Part shown: one piece after another, positions 1 through 12,010 of the stretch
Numbering within the stretch: position 1 is the stretch's first letter
Layout: each line of letters opens with the position of its first letter
NCBI RefSeq assembly: GCF_000802245.2
Contig: NZ_CP021080.1
Location: 5,146,001 to 5,210,000, forward strand
Origin: Streptomyces pluripotens
Lineage (GTDB): Bacteria > Actinomycetota > Actinomycetes > Streptomycetales > Streptomycetaceae
DNA: 64,000 nt
Direction: 5' to 3'
The notes under the pieces: model-generated
Databases searched by the model: none
Told to the model about the DNA's origin: nothing
Seen by the model: the letters and a program-made list of their open reading frames with translations, nothing else
Made by a program: the position numbers and the translations under genes

Positions 1-38
1 CCCACGCTCTCGGCTCCGCTTGAGCAGGGGGTATCCCC

Positions 39-698
39 ATGCCTGGCATAGGGACCGGGGAACGCGTCGCGGAGGAGACGACGACCTTCGGCTTTCCGCG
101 CGACACCTTCCGCATCCTCCACGTCAGCACCGGCAACGTGTGCCGCTCGCCCATCACCGAGCGGCTGACCCGCCATCTCATCGCGCAGCGGCTCGGCGTA
201 CTCGGCGGCGGGCTGGTCGTGGAGAGCGCGGGCACCTGGGGCCACGAGGGCGCGCCCATGGAGGCGAACGCGGAGAGCGTGCTGACGGAGTTCGGCGCGG
301 ACGCCTCCGGGTTCTTCGGGCGGGAGCTGCTGGACGAGCACGTCATCATGGCCGACCTCGTTCTGACGGCCACCCGCGACCACCGCGCACAGGTCATCTC
401 CATGGGCCACTCGGCGGGTCTGCGCACCTTCACCCTGAAGGAGTTCACCCGCCTGGTCCGGGCGATAGACCCGGTGACGCTGCCGTCCCTGGAGGACGGC
501 GTGGTCATGCGCGCCCGCGCCCTGGTGCGGGCGGCGGCGGCACTGCGTGGCTGGCTCCTGGCCCCGACCGCGGAGGCGGACGAGGTGTACGACCCCTACG
601 GTGCTCCGCTGCCGTTCTTCCAGTCCATCGGCGACGAGATATGGGAGGCGCTGGACCCGGTCGTCACTGCGCTGACAGGCGTAGCCACTCACACATAA
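39..698 (+). CDS. Low-molecular-weight phosphatase family protein lacking the catalytic cysteine
   Basis: A 219-aa protein with the fold signature of low-molecular-weight protein-tyrosine phosphatases. The P-loop, normally V-C-x-G-N-x-C-R-S-P, reads VSTGNVCRSP near residues 30-39, so the nucleophilic first Cys is Ser while the second Cys and the phosphate-binding Arg are kept. The C-terminal D-P-Y-G loop carrying the general acid is present near residue 185. Seen: the Ser codon AGC at the nucleophile position. Known: Cys-to-Ser at this position abolishes phosphatase chemistry in the family. Inferred: a phosphate or phosphopeptide binder, not an enzyme. The start follows AGGGGG about 9 bases upstream. 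The gene lies upstream of glyA on the same strand. Confidence 0.75.
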   Translation: MPGIGTGERVAEETTTFGFPRDTFRILHVSTGNVCRSPITERLTRHLIAQRLGVLGGGLVVESAGTWGHEGAPMEANAESVLTEFGADASGFFGRELLDEHVIMADLVLTATRDHRAQVISMGHSAGLRTFTLKEFTRLVRAIDPVTLPSLEDGVVMRARALVRAAAALRGWLLAPTAEADEVYDPYGAPLPFFQSIGDEIWEALDPVVTALTGVATHT

Positions 699-787
699 GC
701 GGACATCGCCGGACGAGATGATCGCGCGTGAGCCGTACCCCGGGCCTACATTGGGGATACGTCACCGTCGACCGTCCGGAGCCCGTC

Positions 788-2026
788 ATGTCGGTCACCA
801 CTTTCCACGAGACCGATGTCCTGCGGCGGCAGGACCCGGAACTGGCCGAGATCCTGCTCGGGGAGTTGGCTCGGCAGTCGACGACGCTCCAGCTGATCGC
901 CGCCGAGAACTTCACCTCGCCCGCCGTCCTCGCTGCCCTCGGTTCACCGCTCGCCAACAAGTACGCCGAGGGCTACCCGGGCGCCAGGTACCACGGCGGC
1001 TGCGAAATCGTGGACATGGCCGAGCGCCTGGCGATCGAGCGGGCCAAGACGCTCTTCGGCGCCGAGCACGCCAATGTCCAGCCCCATTCGGGCTCCTCCG
1101 CTGTCCTGGCCGCCTATGCGGTCCTGCTGCGGCCCGGCGACACCGTCCTCGCCCTCGGACTGCCGTACGGTGGCCACCTCACCCACGGCTCGCCGGCGAA
1201 CTTCTCCGGGCGCTGGTTCGACTTCGTCGGCTACGGCGTCGACGCCGAGACCGGGCTGGTCGACCACGACCAGGTGCGCCACCTGGCCCGCAACCACCGG
1301 CCCAAGGCCATCGTCTGCGGCTCGATCTCCTACCCCCGCCATGTCGACTACGCCTTCTTCCGCGAGGTCGCCGATGAGGTCGGGGCCTATCTGATCGCGG
1401 ACGCCGCCCACCCGATCGGCCTGGTCGCCGGGGGAGCGGCACCCAGCCCGGTGCCGTACGCGGACATCGTCTGCGCGACCACCCACAAGGTGCTGCGCGG
1501 GCCGCGCGGCGGAATGATCCTGTGCGGTGCGGAGCTGGCCGAGCGCGTCGACCGTGCGGTCTTCCCGTTCACCCAGGGGGGTGCCCAGATGCACACCATC
1601 GCCGCCAAGGCCGTGGCCTTCGGCGAGGCGGCGGCACCGGCGTTCGGCGTGTACGCCCATCACGTGGTCGCCAATGCGCGGGTCCTCGCCGCTCATCTGG
1701 CCGCCGAGGGGCTCACCATCACCACCGGCGGTACGGACACCCACCTGATCACCGCTGACCCGGCTCCGCTGGGCGTGGACGGCCGTACCGCGCGCGGCCG
1801 GCTCCTCGCGGCCGGCCTGGTGCTGGACTGCTGTGCTCTGCCGCACGGCGACGGCCGCGGTCTGCGGCTGGGCACGGCCGCGGTGACTACGCAGGGCATG
1901 GGAGAGCCGGAGATGGAGCGGATCGCCGCGCTGCTGGCAGCCGTGCTGAAGGAGGAGCGAGATCCGGCCGGGGCGCGGGAAGAGGTACGCGAGCTGACCG
2001 GCGGATTCCCGCCGTATCCCGGTTGA
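788..2026 (+). CDS. glyA: Serine hydroxymethyltransferase, divergent paralog
   Basis: A 412-aa PLP enzyme of the SHMT family (serine plus tetrahydrofolate to glycine plus methylene-THF, cytosolic). Family motifs are clear: IAAENFTSP, NKYAEGYPG, HANVQPHSG, GGHLTHGSP and the lysine loop THKVLRGPRGG, with the Schiff-base Lys near residue 234. Several normally invariant stretches differ: DMAHIAGLVA reads DAAHPIGLVA and the D-L-A-H before GGHLTHG reads G-L-P-Y. This suggests a second, specialised SHMT beside a housekeeping one expected elsewhere. The ATG at 788 has GGAG six bases upstream; an in-frame GTG at 728 would add 20 residues but has no ribosome site. Confidence 0.88.
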   Translation: MSVTTFHETDVLRRQDPELAEILLGELARQSTTLQLIAAENFTSPAVLAALGSPLANKYAEGYPGARYHGGCEIVDMAERLAIERAKTLFGAEHANVQPHSGSSAVLAAYAVLLRPGDTVLALGLPYGGHLTHGSPANFSGRWFDFVGYGVDAETGLVDHDQVRHLARNHRPKAIVCGSISYPRHVDYAFFREVADEVGAYLIADAAHPIGLVAGGAAPSPVPYADIVCATTHKVLRGPRGGMILCGAELAERVDRAVFPFTQGGAQMHTIAAKAVAFGEAAAPAFGVYAHHVVANARVLAAHLAAEGLTITTGGTDTHLITADPAPLGVDGRTARGRLLAAGLVLDCCALPHGDGRGLRLGTAAVTTQGMGEPEMERIAALLAAVLKEERDPAGAREEVRELTGGFPPYPG

Positions 2027-2188
2027 GCGCAGGCGGCAGGCGTCTCCGTACACTCTGGTGGGCCCGGTTCCGGCCCACGGCGCACAGCGTCACGTGCAAC
2101 CATCGTCGCTACCCGGAAGTCATCATCTATATGCGTCCGTCGCTAGGGTGTGGGGTTGTGATGGCCAGCGAGACCTGTGGGGCAACCT

Positions 2189-3523
2189 GTGCGTGAATAC
2201 CTGCTGACGCTCTGCATCACGGCCGCGGTGACGTATCTGCTGACTGGGCCGGTACGGAAGTTCGCGATCGTGGCCGGAGCCATGCCGGAGATCCGGGCGC
2301 GTGACGTGCACCGGGAACCCACTCCGCGACTCGGCGGTATCGCGATGTTCTTCGGCCTGTGCGCGGGGTTGTTGGTTGCGGACCACCTGACCAACCTCAA
2401 CGAGGTGTTCGCCAAGTCCAACGAGCCGCGTGCGCTGCTCTCCGGAGCGGCTTTGATCTGGTTGATCGGCGTCCTGGACGACAAGTTCGAGATCGATGCG
2501 CTGATCAAACTGGGCGGCCAGATGATCGCCGCGGGCGTGATGGTCGTTCAGGGGCTGACGATCCTGTGGCTGCCCATTCCGAGTGTGGGCACGGTCGCGT
2601 TGACCCAGTGGCAGGGCACCCTGCTGACTGTGGCGCTGGTCGTCATCACCATCAACGCCGTCAACTTCGTCGACGGCCTCGACGGCCTCGCCGCCGGCAT
2701 GGTGTGCATCGCGGCGGCTGCCTTCTTCATGTACACCTACCGCATCTGGTACTCGTACGGCATCGAGGCCGCTGCCCCCGCAACGCTGTTCGCGGCCATC
2801 CTCATGGGCATGTGTCTCGGCTTCCTGCCGCACAACATGCATCCCGCGCGGATCTTCATGGGTGACTCGGGCTCGATGCTGATCGGGCTGGTGCTGGCCG
2901 CGGGCGCCATCTCGGTCACGGGACAGGTCGACCCGGACAACTTGTTCGGCGCGTCGGAGCGCGACACGGTGCACCAGATGGTGCCGGTCTACATCCCGCT
3001 GCTGATGCCGCTCACCATCATCGCGATTCCCGCCGCCGACCTGGTCCTGGCGATCGTCCGCCGCACCTGGCGTGGCCAGTCCCCGTTCGCGGCGGACCGC
3101 GGCCACCTGCACCACCGGCTGCTGGAAATCGGCCACTCGCACAGCAGGGCGGTGCTGATCATGTACTTCTGGTCGGCTCTGATCGCCTTCGGCGCACTGG
3201 CGTATTCGGTCAACTCGGCGGCGTCCATGTGGATCGTGCTGGGCGTGGTCCTCCTCAGTGCGGTCGGCCTGGTCCTGCTGTTGCTCCCGCGCTTCACCCC
3301 GCGCGTGCCGGTGTGGGGGCAGCGGTTCGTGCCGCCGCGGTACCGCAGGCGGCGGGGGAGAGGCGTGGGCGAGACCGCTGAGCCGGCCCCGCACGAGACC
3401 GCTGAGCACCGGACGGGCGCGGACCGCACCCCCGTCGCCGCTGGGGTATTGGGAGCCAACGGAGCGACTGCGGTCAGTGCCCGTTCCCGCCTCGACGGAC
3501 ACGAAGCGGGTACGTCACGCTGA
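2189..3523 (+). CDS. wecA: WecA-type undecaprenyl-phosphate N-acetylglucosaminyl 1-phosphate transferase
   Basis: A 444-aa polytopic membrane protein of the MraY/WecA family, which transfers a sugar-1-phosphate from a UDP-sugar to polyprenyl phosphate, starting cell-wall polymer synthesis. Visible motifs are HREPTPRLGG, VLDDKFEI (Asp-Asp for Mg), NAVNFVDGLDGLAAG, GDSGSMLIG and the His-rich GHLHHRLLEIGHS loop. About ten hydrophobic segments are apparent, with an Arg/Pro-rich cytosolic tail of about 70 residues. The GTG at 2189 has GGGG six bases upstream; GTG 2177 is an alternative. Its position just before atpI matches mycobacterial wecA. Whether the sugar is GlcNAc is inferred from the subfamily. 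Confidence 0.87.
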   Translation: MREYLLTLCITAAVTYLLTGPVRKFAIVAGAMPEIRARDVHREPTPRLGGIAMFFGLCAGLLVADHLTNLNEVFAKSNEPRALLSGAALIWLIGVLDDKFEIDALIKLGGQMIAAGVMVVQGLTILWLPIPSVGTVALTQWQGTLLTVALVVITINAVNFVDGLDGLAAGMVCIAAAAFFMYTYRIWYSYGIEAAAPATLFAAILMGMCLGFLPHNMHPARIFMGDSGSMLIGLVLAAGAISVTGQVDPDNLFGASERDTVHQMVPVYIPLLMPLTIIAIPAADLVLAIVRRTWRGQSPFAADRGHLHHRLLEIGHSHSRAVLIMYFWSALIAFGALAYSVNSAASMWIVLGVVLLSAVGLVLLLLPRFTPRVPVWGQRFVPPRYRRRRGRGVGETAEPAPHETAEHRTGADRTPVAAGVLGANGATAVSARSRLDGHEAGTSR

Positions 3524-3535
3524 TGCTTTCTGCCG

Positions 3536-3564
3536 GCCCCGGCGGCTTTGCCGAACACCGGGGC
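3536..3564. terminator. Hairpin after wecA
   Basis: GCCCCGG (3536-3542) pairs with CCGGGGC (3558-3564), with a smaller GGC/GCC stem in the loop. It lies 13 bases past the wecA stop. No U-tract follows, as is usual in Streptomyces. Confidence 0.55.
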
Positions 3565-3852
3565 CCGCTTTCGCGTTGAACTGTCGTACAAACGCCGGAA
3601 GTCCGGCGATCCGGGACCCGGTTGATCCCTCGCCCGAGTGACGGTCCGTTGAGCGCGGCCCTCTCTAGGTGGTCACTCAGAGGTGTGGTGTGAGTGCGAG
3701 TAGTCACCATCACCCCTGCTCGGACGGGGGACTTGAGGTCGCAGCCCTGACGGCAAGGTAAGAATCTGACTAAAGCGTTGCCAAGTCGTGGGGGTACAAA
3801 GGGTCCTAATAGCATGCAAATGCCCCCGGTTGCTGCACAGACGCGCACTCTC

Positions 3853-3880
3853 ACTCTCAGGTGTGAGAGTAAGCACACCT
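3853..3880. promoter_or_regulatory. Two mutually exclusive small hairpins upstream of atpI
   Basis: ACTCTCA (3853-3859) pairs with TGAGAGT (3864-3870). The overlapping AGGTGTG (3859-3865) pairs with CACACCT (3874-3880). The two stems share bases 3859-3870, so only one can form at once. This could be an operator with staggered half-sites or a conformational switch if transcribed. Confidence 0.4.
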
Positions 3881-3906
3881 CCTGGGTAAAGGACTCATCA
3901 AATAGT

Positions 3907-3924
3907 TTGTGATACGGTTCACGA
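3907..3924. promoter_or_regulatory. Putative Rex (NADH/NAD redox) operator
   Basis: TTGTGA (3907-3912), six bases, TCACGA (3919-3924). This matches the 18-bp Rex operator form TTGTGA-N6-TCACAA known from Streptomyces respiratory genes with one change in the right arm. It lies 127 bases before the atpI start in the atp promoter region, so redox control of ATP synthase transcription is inferred. Confidence 0.6.
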
Positions 3925-4050
3925 GAACCCCGGATAGAGCCGAAGGACCTGAGTGCGACGGTCCAACGGCGTGAGGTCTCGATCACTCAGCCCGGGACTA
4001 CGCTCGTCCATGACGACACCCTGCCCCCCTGTGAAAGCGGAGTTGCCGCC

Positions 4051-4488
4051 ATGCCGTCCAATGACGTCCGGAACCTACTGCAGACCGCTGTGCCCACAGC
4101 GGCCGTCGGCGTGGTCGCCGTCGCGGTCAGCGGTGCGGTCGCCGGTGGCAAGGGGGCGCTCGGAGCGGCCGTGGGCGTATTGCTGGCCATCCTGTACATG
4201 GGGATCGGTCTCTATGTGCTGCAGTGGACGGCAAAAACGCTCCCGCAGCTCTTCCAGGCGATGGGCCTCATGCTCTACGTCGCCCAACTCCTGCTCCTCA
4301 TGATCTTCTTGGCCCTTTTCAAGGGCACTTCGCTCTTCAGCGCGCGGGCGTTCGCGTTCTCCCTGATCGCGGCGACCGTCGTGTGGATGGCCGCACAGGC
4401 GCGCGCGCACATGAAGGCCAAGATCTTCTACGTCGAGCCCGAATCCGGTAAGAGTGAGAAGTCCGAGAAGTCGGGTTCCTCGTCGTGA
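4051..4488 (+). CDS. atpI: ATP synthase operon protein I (AtpI-like)
   Basis: A 145-aa membrane protein, first gene of the ATP synthase operon. It shows four hydrophobic segments (about residues 10-32, 36-57, 69-90 and 97-115) and a short charged tail rich in Lys, Glu and Ser. AtpI proteins are thought to help assemble the c-ring; they are poorly conserved, so the call rests mainly on the membrane layout, the length and the position before atpB. The start ATG is preceded by GGAG. The 225-base gap to atpB is wider than elsewhere in the operon. Confidence 0.8.
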   Translation: MPSNDVRNLLQTAVPTAAVGVVAVAVSGAVAGGKGALGAAVGVLLAILYMGIGLYVLQWTAKTLPQLFQAMGLMLYVAQLLLLMIFLALFKGTSLFSARAFAFSLIAATVVWMAAQARAHMKAKIFYVEPESGKSEKSEKSGSSS

Positions 4489-4713
4489 GGGGTAGGGCCG
4501 GGATAAAGGCGTGTGAGATCTCCTGCTATCGTCCGGTGCCAACTGCGGCATCGCGGGCGCGGGCATCTGAGCTGACGCCTGGTCGATCGCGAGGCTCTAT
4601 GCCCCTCAGCCGCCCCTACATCCGTAACACCAGTCCGGTGCCGATCCGCGGCCGTGCGCCGCGCCGACACAACGAGGTTGCCGAACCTATGCGCCACGCT
4701 GAAGGAGCCCGCG

Positions 4714-5852
<1,139 letters not shown>

Positions 5853-5896
5853 ACCGCGGCCGGCATCCTCACCCTTTAGGGAAAGGCACTGATGAC

Positions 5897-6451
5897 ATGC
5901 AGCTGACACAGCAACTGGTGCAGCTGGCGGCGGAGGAGCAGAACAACCCCCTCGTCCCCCCCGGCCCCGAGTTGGTCATCGGCCTCGTTGCCTTCGCCAT
6001 CGTCTTCTTCCTCCTGGGAAAGAAGCTTCTTCCGAACATCAACAAGGTTCTGGAAGAGCGTCGCGCGGCGATCGAAGGTGGTATCGAAGAGGCCGACGCC
6101 ATGAAGGTCGAGGCCCAGAGCGTCCTTGAGCAGTACAAGGCCCAGCTCGCCGAGGCCCGGCACGAGGCCGCGCGCCTGCGCCAGGAGGCGCACGAGCAGG
6201 GTGCCGCGCTCATCGCCGAGATGCGGGCCGAGGGCCAGCGGCAGCGCGAGGAGATCGTCGCTGCGGGCCACGCCCAGATCGAGGCCGACCGCAAGGCCGC
6301 CGCGTCCACGCTCCGCCAGGACGTCGGCAAGCTCGCCACCGACCTGGCTGGCAAGCTCGTCGGCGAGTCCCTTGAGGACCACGCCCGCCAGAGCCGTGTG
6401 ATCGACCGCTTCCTCGACGAACTCGAGGAGAAGGCCGAGGCCACGCGATGA
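5897..6451 (+). CDS. atpF: F0F1 ATP synthase subunit b
   Basis: A 184-aa peripheral-stalk subunit. An N-terminal membrane helix (about residues 24-43, ending FFLLGKKLLP) is followed by a long charged coiled coil rich in Glu, Ala, Lys and Arg, the usual b-subunit layout that holds F1 static against Fo. Its stop overlaps the atpH start by four bases (ATGA), indicating translational coupling. Confidence 0.95.
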   Translation: MQLTQQLVQLAAEEQNNPLVPPGPELVIGLVAFAIVFFLLGKKLLPNINKVLEERRAAIEGGIEEADAMKVEAQSVLEQYKAQLAEARHEAARLRQEAHEQGAALIAEMRAEGQRQREEIVAAGHAQIEADRKAAASTLRQDVGKLATDLAGKLVGESLEDHARQSRVIDRFLDELEEKAEATR

Positions 6452-7263
6452 ACGGAGCGAGCCGCGAGGCCCTGGCAGCCGCACGTGAGCGTCTCGACGC
6501 GCTGACGGACTCCACGTCCGTGGACGCCGCGAAGCTTGCCGACGAGCTGGCGGCCGTCACCGCGCTGCTCGACCGCGAGGCCGGCCTGCGCCGGGTCCTC
6601 ACCGACCCGGCGCAGCCCGGAGAGGCCAAGGCCGAACTGGTCCGGCGCCTGATCGGCGGACAGGTCAGTGGCGAGACCGCCGACCTGGTGGCCGGCACCG
6701 CCCGTGCCCGCTGGTCGCAGACCCGCGACCTGGTGGACGCACTGGAGGAGCTGGCGGACGTCGCCGACCTCACAGCCGCGGAGAAGGCGGGCACGCTCGA
6801 CGAGGTCGAGGACGAGCTGTTCCGGTTCGGCCGGATCGTCGCCTCCAGCACCGAGCTGCGCGCCGCGCTGACCGACCGCACCGCCGGTACGCAGGCCAAG
6901 ACGGCGCTGCTGCACCGGCTGCTCGGCGGGCGGGCCAAGCCGGCCACCGAGCGCCTGGTGATCCGCCTGGTCACCGCGCCGCGTGGACGTAGCCTGGAAG
7001 CGGGACTGGAGTCCCTGTCCAAGCTGGCCGCCGAGCGCCGGGACCGGATGGTCGCCGTCGTGACGTCGGCAGTGCCACTGAGTGACGTACAGCGGCAGCG
7101 CCTCGGCGCCGCCCTGGCCAAGCTCTACGGCCGCCGGATGCACCTCAACCTGGACGTGGACCCCGAGGTCCGCGGCGGGATCCGGGTGCAGGTCGGTGAC
7201 GAGGTCATCAACGGCTCCATCGCGGACCGGCTGGAAGACGCCGCACGCCGCATGGCGGGCTAG
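6448..7263 (+). CDS. atpH: F0F1 ATP synthase subunit delta
   Basis: A 271-aa protein that joins the b stalk to the top of the alpha3beta3 head. The C-terminal family signature is visible ([19 protein letters not shown], then [14 protein letters not shown]). It is about 90 residues longer than E. coli delta, which is normal for actinobacteria. It starts inside the end of atpF (ATGA overlap). A 139-base gap containing a hairpin separates it from atpA. Confidence 0.93.
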   Translation: MNGASREALAAARERLDALTDSTSVDAAKLADELAAVTALLDREAGLRRVLTDPAQPGEAKAELVRRLIGGQVSGETADLVAGTARARWSQTRDLVDALEELADVADLTAAEKAGTLDEVEDELFRFGRIVASSTELRAALTDRTAGTQAKTALLHRLLGGRAKPATERLVIRLVTAPRGRSLEAGLESLSKLAAERRDRMVAVVTSAVPLSDVQRQRLGAALAKLYGRRMHLNLDVDPEVRGGIRVQVGDEVINGSIADRLEDAARRMAG

Positions 7264-7338
7264 CAGCAACTCGATACTTCGAGAACAGCAGTACGTACTT
7301 ACGGCCCTGGTTGGGCCGTGCAGAGGATTCACCTCCTA

Positions 7339-7362
7339 TTGGGGGGTGTCCCCATCCCCCAA
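7339..7362. repeat. G-tract hairpin between atpH and atpA
   Basis: TTGGGGG (7339-7345) and CCCCCAA (7356-7362) form a perfect 7-bp inverted repeat around a 10-base loop that itself contains CCCC able to pair with the G-tract. It sits 40 bases before the atpA start, upstream of the AAGGAG-like ribosome site. Possible roles are mRNA processing or stability. Confidence 0.5.
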
Positions 7363-7402
7363 AGTGAAACTTCGGGCCCAACAAGGAGAGCAGGGAACCC
7401 AG

Positions 7403-8995
7403 ATGGCGGAGCTCACGATCCGGCCGGAGGAGATCCGGGACGCGCTGGAGGACTTCGTCCAGTCGTACAAGCCGGACGCGGCCTCGCGCGAGGAAGTCGG
7501 TACGGTCACCCTTGCCGGCGACGGCATCGCGAAGGTCGAGGGCCTGCCCTCGGCCATGGCCAACGAACTGCTGAAGTTCGAGGACGGCACCCTCGGCCTC
7601 GCCCTCAACCTCGAGGAGCGCGAGATCGGTGCCATCGTCCTCGGTGAATTCAGCGGCGTCGAGGAAGGCCAGCCGGTGCAGCGCACCGGTGAGGTCCTCT
7701 CCGTGGCGGTCGGCGAGGGCTACCTCGGCCGTGTCGTCGACCCGCTCGGCAACCCGATCGACGGCCTCGGCGAGATCGAGACCGACGGCCGTCGTGCCCT
7801 TGAGCTGCAGGCCCCCACGGTCATGCAGCGCAAGTCGGTGCACGAGCCGATGGAGACCGGCTACAAGGCCGTCGACGCGATGACCCCGATCGGCCGCGGC
7901 CAGCGTCAGCTGATCATTGGTGACCGGCAGACCGGCAAGACCGCCCTGGCCGTCGACACGATCATCAACCAGCGTGACAACTGGCGCACGGGTGACCCCA
8001 AGAAGCAGGTCCGCTGCATCTACGTCGCCATCGGCCAGAAGGGCTCCACCATCGCCGGCGTGCGCCGCGCGCTGGAGGAGAACGGCGCCCTGGAGTACAC
8101 GACCATCGTCGCCGCCCCGGCGTCCGACCCGGCCGGCTTCAAGTACCTGGCGCCGTACACCGGTTCGGCCATCGGCCAGCACTGGATGTACCAGGGCAAG
8201 CACGTCCTGATCATCTTCGACGACCTGTCGAAGCAGGCTGACGCCTACCGCGCCGTGTCGCTGCTGCTGCGCCGCCCGCCGGGCCGCGAGGCCTACCCGG
8301 GTGACGTCTTCTACCTGCACTCCCGGCTGCTGGAGCGCTGCGCCAAGCTCTCCGACGACATGGGCGCCGGCTCGATGACCGGTCTGCCGATCGTCGAGAC
8401 CAAGGCCAACGACGTGTCGGCGTTCATCCCGACCAACGTCATCTCCATCACCGACGGCCAGTGCTTCCTGGAGTCGGACCTGTTCAACGCCGGTCAGCGC
8501 CCTGCGCTGAACGTCGGTATCTCCGTCTCCCGAGTCGGTGGTTCCGCGCAGCACAAGGCGATGCGCCAGGTCTCCGGCCGCCTCCGTGTCGACCTCGCCC
8601 AGTTCCGTGAGCTGGAGGCCTTCGCCGCCTTCGGTTCCGACCTGGACGCGGCCTCGAAGGCTCAGCTGGAGCGTGGTCAGCGCATGGTCGAGCTGCTGAA
8701 GCAGGACCAGTACCAGCCGATGGCCACCGAGGACCAGGTCGTCTCCGTCTGGGCCGGTACCAACGGCCGTATGGACGACGTCCCGGTCGCCGACATCCGT
8801 CGCTTCGAGAAGGAGCTCATCGAGTTCCTGCACCGCAAGCACCAGGCTCTGATGACCTCCATCCGCGAGGGCGCCAAGATGTCGGACGACACCATCCAGG
8901 CCGTCGACGACGCTGTGTCGGAGTTCAAGAAGCAGTTCGAGACCTCGGACGGCAAGCTGCTCGGCGAGGACGTTCCTGCCGCTGCCGCCAAGTGA
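7403..8995 (+). CDS. atpA: F0F1 ATP synthase subunit alpha
   Basis: A 530-aa regulatory nucleotide-binding subunit of the F1 head. The Walker A motif [13 protein letters not shown] starts near residue 172; the family pattern [23 protein letters not shown] and the C-terminal helical domain are intact. The ATG at 7403 follows AAGGAGAGCAGGG; longer in-frame extensions run back through atpH and are not real. The C-terminal extension ending in VPAAAAK is typical of actinobacteria. Confidence 0.97.
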   Translation: MAELTIRPEEIRDALEDFVQSYKPDAASREEVGTVTLAGDGIAKVEGLPSAMANELLKFEDGTLGLALNLEEREIGAIVLGEFSGVEEGQPVQRTGEVLSVAVGEGYLGRVVDPLGNPIDGLGEIETDGRRALELQAPTVMQRKSVHEPMETGYKAVDAMTPIGRGQRQLIIGDRQTGKTALAVDTIINQRDNWRTGDPKKQVRCIYVAIGQKGSTIAGVRRALEENGALEYTTIVAAPASDPAGFKYLAPYTGSAIGQHWMYQGKHVLIIFDDLSKQADAYRAVSLLLRRPPGREAYPGDVFYLHSRLLERCAKLSDDMGAGSMTGLPIVETKANDVSAFIPTNVISITDGQCFLESDLFNAGQRPALNVGISVSRVGGSAQHKAMRQVSGRLRVDLAQFRELEAFAAFGSDLDAASKAQLERGQRMVELLKQDQYQPMATEDQVVSVWAGTNGRMDDVPVADIRRFEKELIEFLHRKHQALMTSIREGAKMSDDTIQAVDDAVSEFKKQFETSDGKLLGEDVPAAAAK

Positions 8996-9016
8996 CGTAA
9001 GGAAGGGACCTGACTC

Positions 9017-11367
<2,351 letters not shown>

Positions 11368-11386
11368 CTCGGGCCGCTGCCTGAGC

Positions 11387-11420
11387 CGTGAGGGGGGTGG
11401 GTACGTCCTCCCCCCTCACG
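11387..11420. terminator. Strong hairpin between atpD and atpC
   Basis: CGTGAGGGGGG (11387-11397) pairs perfectly with CCCCCCTCACG (11410-11420), an 11-bp stem with a 12-base loop, lying 20 bases after the atpD stop and 65 before atpC. There is no U-tract. It could be a partial terminator or a processing/stability element within the operon. Confidence 0.6.
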
Positions 11421-11485
11421 CACGCCCCTTAGAATTGACCCCAACACCCGGCACTACCGCCGGGTGGTGACCCGAGGAGCCACCC

Positions 11486-11860
11486 TTGGCTGCTGAGCTG
11501 CATGTCGAGCTGGTCGCCGCCGACCGCCAGGTCTGGTCCGGCGAGGCCACCCTGGTCGTCGCGCGCACCACGTCCGGCGACATCGGCGTCATGCCCGGTC
11601 ACCAGCCGCTGCTCGGTGTGCTGGAGTCGGGCCCGGTGACCATCCGTACGAGTGATGGCGGAACGGTCGTCGCCGCCGTGCACGGCGGTTTCGTCTCGTT
11701 CGCCGACGACAAGCTGTCGCTGCTGGCCGAGATCGCCGAACTGGCTGAAGAGATCGACGTCCAGCGCACGGAGCGGGAGCTGGAGCGCGCGAAGGCGGAG
11801 GGCGATGCCGCGGCCGAGCGCCGCGCGGACGTCCGTCTGCGTGCGGCGGCGGCGCGCTGA
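11486..11860 (+). CDS. atpC: F0F1 ATP synthase subunit epsilon
   Basis: A 124-aa subunit that inhibits ATP hydrolysis and binds the rotor. The N-terminal beta-sandwich has the patterns LHVELVAADRQVWSG and GDIGVMPGHQPLLG. The C-terminal helical part is rich in Glu, Arg and Ala. The start is a rare TTG with GAGGAG ahead of it; no in-frame ATG fits the family N-terminus. It is the last gene of the operon and is followed by a large hairpin. Confidence 0.93.
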   Translation: MAAELHVELVAADRQVWSGEATLVVARTTSGDIGVMPGHQPLLGVLESGPVTIRTSDGGTVVAAVHGGFVSFADDKLSLLAEIAELAEEIDVQRTERELERAKAEGDAAAERRADVRLRAAAAR

Positions 11861-11882
11861 CACAGCGCGCGGTATGACGTCA

Positions 11883-11929
11883 CTCAGCCGCGGCCGGCCC
11901 GGAGCAATCCGGTGCCGGCCGCGGCTGAG
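11883..11929. terminator. Terminator of the atp operon
   Basis: CTCAGCCGCGGCCGG (11883-11897) pairs perfectly with CCGGCCGCGGCTGAG (11915-11929). The loop carries a further CCGGA/TCCGG stem closed by GCAA. A run of six T follows at 11942-11947. This is one of the strongest hairpins in the window. Confidence 0.85.
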
Positions 11930-12010
11930 GTGAATGTGGATGTTTTTTCCGTTTCATTACTCAGTCGTAGAAGCAGTTCCCTTACCAAGGAGACGAGGAG
12001 GTCGGTGTCG

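Larger units (their letters stand above)
3565..4050. other. Non-coding leader and promoter region of the atp operon
   Basis: About 490 bases without a convincing gene; short reading frames on either strand lack codon bias. Composition falls well below the window average between 3750 and 3960. The stretch holds short GTGTGAG/CTCACAC-like repeats around 3674-3700, two mutually exclusive hairpins at 3853-3880 and a Rex-like operator at 3907-3924. The promoter of the ATP synthase operon must lie here; I could not assign one -35/-10 pair with certainty. Confidence 0.6.

Noticed and set aside
728..787. Upstream GTG start for glyA
   Set aside because: It would add 20 residues not found in the family; the ATG at 788 has a well-spaced GGAG.
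2123..3502. 459-codon open frame opposite wecA
   Set aside because: It is the complement of a clear WecA gene; its product is Arg/Asp/His/Gln-rich with no family features, as expected of a GC-rich shadow.
3474..3986. Minus-strand frame across the atp leader
   Set aside because: It spans the wecA end and a lower-GC regulatory region, without codon bias or a ribosome site.
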